Source of the DNA: JAUZQZ01 sp964624255
GTDB lineage: Bacteria > Pseudomonadota > Zetaproteobacteria > Mariprofundales > Mariprofundaceae
Direction: 5' to 3'
Length of the DNA: 33,795 nt
Assembly: GCA_964624255.1 (NCBI GenBank)
Contig: CAZUWV010000011.1
Span: forward strand, 1-33,795
The notes below the pieces were generated by a model that did no database searches, was not told the origin of the DNA, and was given only the letters and a program-made list of their open reading frames with translations. This document shows, piece by piece, positions 30,350-33,795 of this stretch. Numbering within the stretch: position 1 is the first letter of the stretch; each line of letters opens with the position of its first letter. The translations under genes and the position numbers were made by a program.

Positions 30350-31842
30350 TAGGCTGGGTTGTCGGATTCATTCACATAGGTATAGCCGAGATCATCAAGA
30401 AACGTGCCTAATTCGCCTCGTTCCTGCGCGGGGACCTCAAGTCCGACCAGTACGCGTCCGAATGCCGCATCGTGGTTGCGATAGTGAAATAGTGAAATGT
30501 TCCAGCGTCCGGCAGATTCGGTCAGGAATTTAAGCAGGGCGCCGGGGCGCTCGGGGAAATCAAAACGGTAGATCACTTCATTATGGACCTCTTCACTGCG
30601 CCCGCCGACCAGGTGTCGAATGTGTAATTTGGCCAGCTCGTTGTCTATCAGGTTGAGGACGGGGTAGTGACTGTTTTCCAATATCGACTGAATAGTCTCT
30701 GCGTCTCTTTTGCCGTTGATGCCAATGCCGACGAATATATGAGCTTCAGTACGGCTGGACAGGCGATAATTAAATTCCGTGATAACCCGGCCTTCAAGAA
30801 TCTTACAGAACTGAAGGAATGAGCCTGGCCATTCCGGAATGGTGACGGCAAACAGGGCTTCGTGTTTTTCTCCCATTTCTGTGCGTTCCGCCACATGTTG
30901 CATGCGGCCAAAATTCATGTTGGCGCCGCTGTTGATACAGGCCAAAACCTGACCATGCAGCCCTTTCTGCTGCACATATTTCTTCATGCCGGCTACACCC
31001 AATGCTCCCGCTGGTTCAACGATGGATCGATTATCGTCAAAGATATCCTTGATGGCTGCACATATTTCATCTGTATCGACCAGAATGATTTCATCTACGA
31101 AACGCCGGGTGAGGTCGAACGTGTGTCGACCTACCTGTTTGACAGCGACGCCATCGACAAAAATACCGACCTGGTCCAGCCGGATGCGTCTGCCCGCCTG
31201 AATAGCATGGTACATGGCGGCCGAATCCACCGGCTCTACGCCAATCACGCGGGTGTTTGGTGAATATGTCTTCAGGTATACAGCCATGCCGGAAATAAGA
31301 CCGCCACCACCGATAGGGACGAATACAGCGTCCATATCTTTCGGTGCTTGCCGCAGCATCTCCTCGGCAATGGTACCCTGGCCAGCGATGACTAGCGGGT
31401 CATCGTAGGGATGTACGAAATACATATTCGATTCATCTCTTAGCCGATAGGCGTGTTCGCAGGCATCGGAATAGGAATCTCCGGCGAGCAGTACTTTTGC
31501 ACCCAGCGACTCGACGGCGCTGACCTTGATGTCCGGTGTCGTGTCCGGCATGACGATGGTGGCAGCACAGCCTCGCCGCTTCGCACTCATGGCAACGCCC
31601 TGTGCGTGATTGCCAGCCGAGGCGCAAATGACGCCTTTGGCGCACTCCTCCTCGCTCATTTGTGAAATTTTGTTGTAGGCACCCCGTAACTTGAAGGAGA
31701 AAACAGGTTGTAAATCTTCGCGCTTGAACAATACTTCATTACGCAGTCGGGCCGATAATTTTGGCGCTGGTTCCAGCGGCGTTTCGCGGGCAATGTCATA
31801 GATCCGTGTGTGTTCGATGGCATCAAGGTAGAAGGACAGCAT
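30334..31842 (-). CDS. ilvA: Threonine ammonia-lyase, biosynthetic
   Basis: PLP enzyme converting threonine to 2-oxobutanoate, first step of isoleucine synthesis. 502 residues, the length of the biosynthetic, isoleucine-regulated form. The PLP Lys is K51 in SFKLRGAYN; ASAGNHAQGVA and GGGGLISG are the phosphate-binding segments. Two ACT-like regulatory repeats fill the C-terminal ~180 residues (EWPGSFLQFCKIL and FPERPGALLKFL). The short catabolic TdcB lacks these, so the biosynthetic call is firm. Only 41 bases separate its start from that of the divergent pabC. Confidence 0.96.
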   Translation of the reverse strand: MLSFYLDAIEHTRIYDIARETPLEPAPKLSARLRNEVLFKREDLQPVFSFKLRGAYNKISQMSEEECAKGVICASAGNHAQGVAMSAKRRGCAATIVMPDTTPDIKVSAVESLGAKVLLAGDSYSDACEHAYRLRDESNMYFVHPYDDPLVIAGQGTIAEEMLRQAPKDMDAVFVPIGGGGLISGMAVYLKTYSPNTRVIGVEPVDSAAMYHAIQAGRRIRLDQVGIFVDGVAVKQVGRHTFDLTRRFVDEIILVDTDEICAAIKDIFDDNRSIVEPAGALGVAGMKKYVQQKGLHGQVLACINSGANMNFGRMQHVAERTEMGEKHEALFAVTIPEWPGSFLQFCKILEGRVITEFNYRLSSRTEAHIFVGIGINGKRDAETIQSILENSHYPVLNLIDNELAKLHIRHLVGGRSEEVHNEVIYRFDFPERPGALLKFLTESAGRWNISLFHYRNHDAAFGRVLVGLEVPAQERGELGTFLDDLGYTYVNESDNPAYHRFL

Positions 31843-31883
31843 GTGGGCTTATATCATGGCAGGGCCAGGTATAAAAGGATGGA

Positions 31884-32672
31884 ATGTGTATTGTGCTAGA
31901 GATTGAAGACCGGGGGCTACTGTATGCGGAAGCCTGCTTTGAGACCTTCCGCGTGGTGAACGGAGTGATTTTTAACTGGAGAGAACATGAAGAACGGTTG
32001 CGTTTGGGTTTGAGTCTTTTTGGACTCATTTTGCCCAATGGCCTGGAGCAACGATGCCTGGGAGAAGCGAAAAAGAGGGTATCTGATATATTGATGCGCA
32101 TGACCGTAACGGGAGGGAATGGTCCCCGCGGGCTATTGCCGACAAGCAAACGGAGTGTTGACGTTTATATTCAGAGCTGGCCGTACATACCGAGAACAGC
32201 AGCAGTTCATTTGCGCTCGGTGATGTGGCCTCTGCCATTGTTTCCCCGACTCGCTAAATTGACGGCGGATTACGCGCAAACGATCCGTGGCTTGCACCAT
32301 CTCAAGGCTAAAGGATTACTTGCCGAAGATGAGGAAGCTCTGATATGCGACGTGGACATGCTTTATTCAGCTACGACCTCCAATGTGCTGCTGTTCGTGG
32401 ACGGGGTATGGCGAACACCTGATGCTGATGCCGTCTTGCCAGGTGTGGTACGCCGTGCTTTCGTCGATGCCGGTGTCGTACATAGCTCCGCTTGCATGCG
32501 TAGTTCCACCGCAAGGTGCGAAGCGATGGCGCTGACGAACAGTGGCTGGTTCATCCGGCCTGTGGCGTTCGTTGATGGACGCCCCCTGCGTACGCAGGGG
32601 ATTCCTTTCGACCAGCTTGTTTCAGCTTTACGAGGGCGAGCGGGGATACCGGAAGAGTTTTCATGCAGTTGA
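31884..32672 (+). CDS. pabC: Aminodeoxychorismate lyase-like, fold-IV PLP enzyme
   Basis: Expected to convert aminodeoxychorismate to p-aminobenzoate for folate. 262 residues. LYAEACFETFRVVNG and the C-terminal EEALICDVDMLYSATTSNVLLFVDGVWRTP (fold-IV consensus DEAL.LD..G...E.T.SN.F....G...TP) define the family; Ser replaces the usual Glu in the SATTSN segment. The PLP Lys is probably in AKLTADY, but the usual K-x-L-N-R context is not obvious, so activity needs checking. Context supports PabC: mltG follows with a 10-base overlap, a common proteobacterial arrangement. The ATG at 31884 has AAGGA five bases upstream. Confidence 0.8.
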   Translation: MCIVLEIEDRGLLYAEACFETFRVVNGVIFNWREHEERLRLGLSLFGLILPNGLEQRCLGEAKKRVSDILMRMTVTGGNGPRGLLPTSKRSVDVYIQSWPYIPRTAAVHLRSVMWPLPLFPRLAKLTADYAQTIRGLHHLKAKGLLAEDEEALICDVDMLYSATTSNVLLFVDGVWRTPDADAVLPGVVRRAFVDAGVVHSSACMRSSTARCEAMALTNSGWFIRPVAFVDGRPLRTQGIPFDQLVSALRGRAGIPEEFSCS

Positions 32673-33637
32673 GATCATTGATTTTATTGATTTTAATGGC
32701 GATATTCGTCTTTTCGGCAGGGGAGGTGTGGCTACCCATACGGCCGAAAGGCATTGTGGAGATACATATTCCTGCGGGCATTCCTAGTCGGGAAATCGGC
32801 CGACGATTGGAACATGCTGGCGTGATTCACTCGTCTCTAGCCTTCCGCATCTTGTCAAAAACAAGTGGTATGTCCGCTCGCCTTCAAAGCGGCTATTATC
32901 GCTTCGAATCTGCCGCGAATCTGTGGCAGGTGCTGGAGCGTATGAATAGCGGAGATGCAATCTTTTACCGGGTCACCATACCGGAAGGCTTGCGTACCGG
33001 CGAAGTGCTTGCGCTACTGGCGAGAAAGACAGGTACAAAGGCATCCGTCTGGAGTGCTGCCTTGCACAAGCTTCTTGGCCGCGCGGATACTGAAGGGCGC
33101 CTACTGCCCGAGACCTACACTTATCGAAAGCCCGTCCGGCCAAAGACCATTCTTACCAGTATGCTGGAGGGGCAGGATGCCATCATCAGGAAAATATTTT
33201 CAGATCGGTCGGGTGCCGGGGGCCAGAATGCCAATGCTCTGCGTATTGTCGCCTCCATTGTGGAAAAAGAAACGGCCGTGAACAAGGAGCGCCCATGGGT
33301 AGCGGCTGTGATTCGTAATCGCCTGGAGAAGCACATGGCGCTACAAATGGATTCTACCGTGATTTACGGTTTGTGGAGAGAGGATGGCACATTTTCCGGC
33401 AACCTTCACAAATCCGACATGAGGCGTGACACACCCTGGAATACCTATGTACACAAAGGACTGCCACCTACACCGATTTGCAATCCTGGCAAGGCCAGCC
33501 TTTTCGCTGCCGCTCACCCTGCCGATGTAAGCTATCTTTACTTCGTTGCGGATGGAAGCGGTGGACATGCCTTCGCCAACACCTTGGCGGAACATGAGAA
33601 GAATGTTCGGCGGTGGTTGAAGATTGGACAAAATTAG
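32663..33637 (+). CDS. mltG: Endolytic murein transglycosylase
   Basis: Inner-membrane YceG-family enzyme that cuts nascent peptidoglycan strands. 324 residues. One N-terminal membrane segment (LILLILMAIFVFSAG), then a LysM-like region (HIPAGIPSREIGRRLEHAGVI), then the catalytic domain with ASIVEKETAV (Glu near 200) and WNTYVHKGLPPTPICNPG near 262-279. All are family hallmarks. The ATG overlaps the pabC 3' end and has GGAAGAG upstream. tmk and holB, which often follow, are not here: a repeat and a broken transposase begin within about 40 bases. Confidence 0.95.
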   Translation: MQLRSLILLILMAIFVFSAGEVWLPIRPKGIVEIHIPAGIPSREIGRRLEHAGVIHSSLAFRILSKTSGMSARLQSGYYRFESAANLWQVLERMNSGDAIFYRVTIPEGLRTGEVLALLARKTGTKASVWSAALHKLLGRADTEGRLLPETYTYRKPVRPKTILTSMLEGQDAIIRKIFSDRSGAGGQNANALRIVASIVEKETAVNKERPWVAAVIRNRLEKHMALQMDSTVIYGLWREDGTFSGNLHKSDMRRDTPWNTYVHKGLPPTPICNPGKASLFAAAHPADVSYLYFVADGSGGHAFANTLAEHEKNVRRWLKIGQN

Positions 33638-33675
33638 CAATGTTCAGCCAGAGGCCTGCCGAACTCATGGGAAAT

Positions 33676-33795
33676 CTATAGTGGACCCCAGTTTTCAGAC
33701 AGTAGAGCCAATGACAAAACTCGTGAGCGGGATAACGCAGCTTTGCTGCTGCGCGGGAAACCGCTGCCATCAAGTACCAGCGCCAGCGTCACCAG
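33676..33795 (-). pseudogene. Broken IS1634-type (IS4 superfamily) transposase, window-edge fragment
   Basis: Read leftwards from the window edge, the minus strand gives LVTLALVLDGSGFPRSSK, which matches the RNase-H-fold block (T-L-G-L-V-L-D-x-x-G-F-P-x-x-S) of IS1634-like transposases. The family sequence should continue with a segment like VFAGNVSE, but here the frame runs through the repeat end at 33703-33730 and stops at 33676-33678. The gene is therefore interrupted or deleted at about 33731. Upstream coding sequence is outside the window. Confidence 0.65.
33703..33730. repeat. Left-end fragment of the 161-bp TIR element
   Basis: TAGAGCC, five changed bases, then CAAAACTCGTGAGCGG, matching 22327-22354. 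It ends exactly where the transposase similarity begins, so either an element end inserted in the transposase or a deletion joined the two. Confidence 0.6.

Noticed and set aside
1..33795. tRNA genes, rRNA, CRISPR array, known riboswitch
   Set aside because: No cloverleaf, regularly spaced repeat array, rRNA core or riboswitch core was seen on either strand; thiL and bioF have no recognisable TPP or BirA site upstream.

Overview
The window looks like a chromosomal segment of a gammaproteobacterium or a close relative such as the Acidithiobacillia. The clues are the ffs-dnaX-ybaB-recR block, a divergent comF/bioF pair, clpS-clpA, thiL-pgpA-cinA and pabC-mltG, all encoding proteobacterial-type proteins. 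A CbbY-type phosphatase and a PPi-dependent phosphofructokinase suggest, but do not prove, an autotroph running the Calvin cycle and storing glycogen. The genus cannot be fixed from the sequence alone.

Layout. Positions 1-8.5 kb hold a glycogen and sugar-phosphate set: pgi, glgA, glgP and a PPi-type pfp, with a secreted protein of unknown function at the left edge. An inositol-monophosphatase-family gene follows. From 9.5 to 15.2 kb lie grxC, comF, bioF, a CbiX/SirB-like chelatase, an in-frame fragment of leuS, a membrane-anchored beta-propeller protein and an MFS transporter. From 15.2 to 19.2 kb is a compact accessory cassette: an HprK-like kinase, a PqqD-like protein, a radical SAM/SPASM enzyme and a 99-residue Tat-signal Cys/His peptide on the minus strand, with a divergent nucleotidyltransferase-like gene. 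I read it as a candidate peptide-modification (RiPP-like) system; it is the most interesting locus here. From 19.2 kb on: SRP RNA, dnaX, ybaB, recR, clpA, clpS, cbbY, tatD, a zinc-ribbon/HEAT protein, thiL, pgpA, a CinA-C protein with an unusual N-terminal half, a secreted basic protein, ilvA, pabC and mltG. The right edge carries a broken IS1634-type transposase where tmk/holB would often follow mltG.

A second theme is short non-coding elements with terminal inverted repeats in the intergenic spaces. There are at least four unrelated types of 160-180 bp: 2649-2811 with a perfect 5-bp target duplication, 7056-7235, 8434-8601 and 22329-22489. The last has a near-identical partial copy at 1-55, a decayed copy near 11752-11889 and end fragments at 29708-29731 and 33703-33730. 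Several sit directly against stop codons (pfp, clpA, bioF), so they probably shape 3' ends of transcripts.

Start codons were chosen from Shine-Dalgarno sequences, family length and overlap with neighbours. Where these disagree the entry says so.
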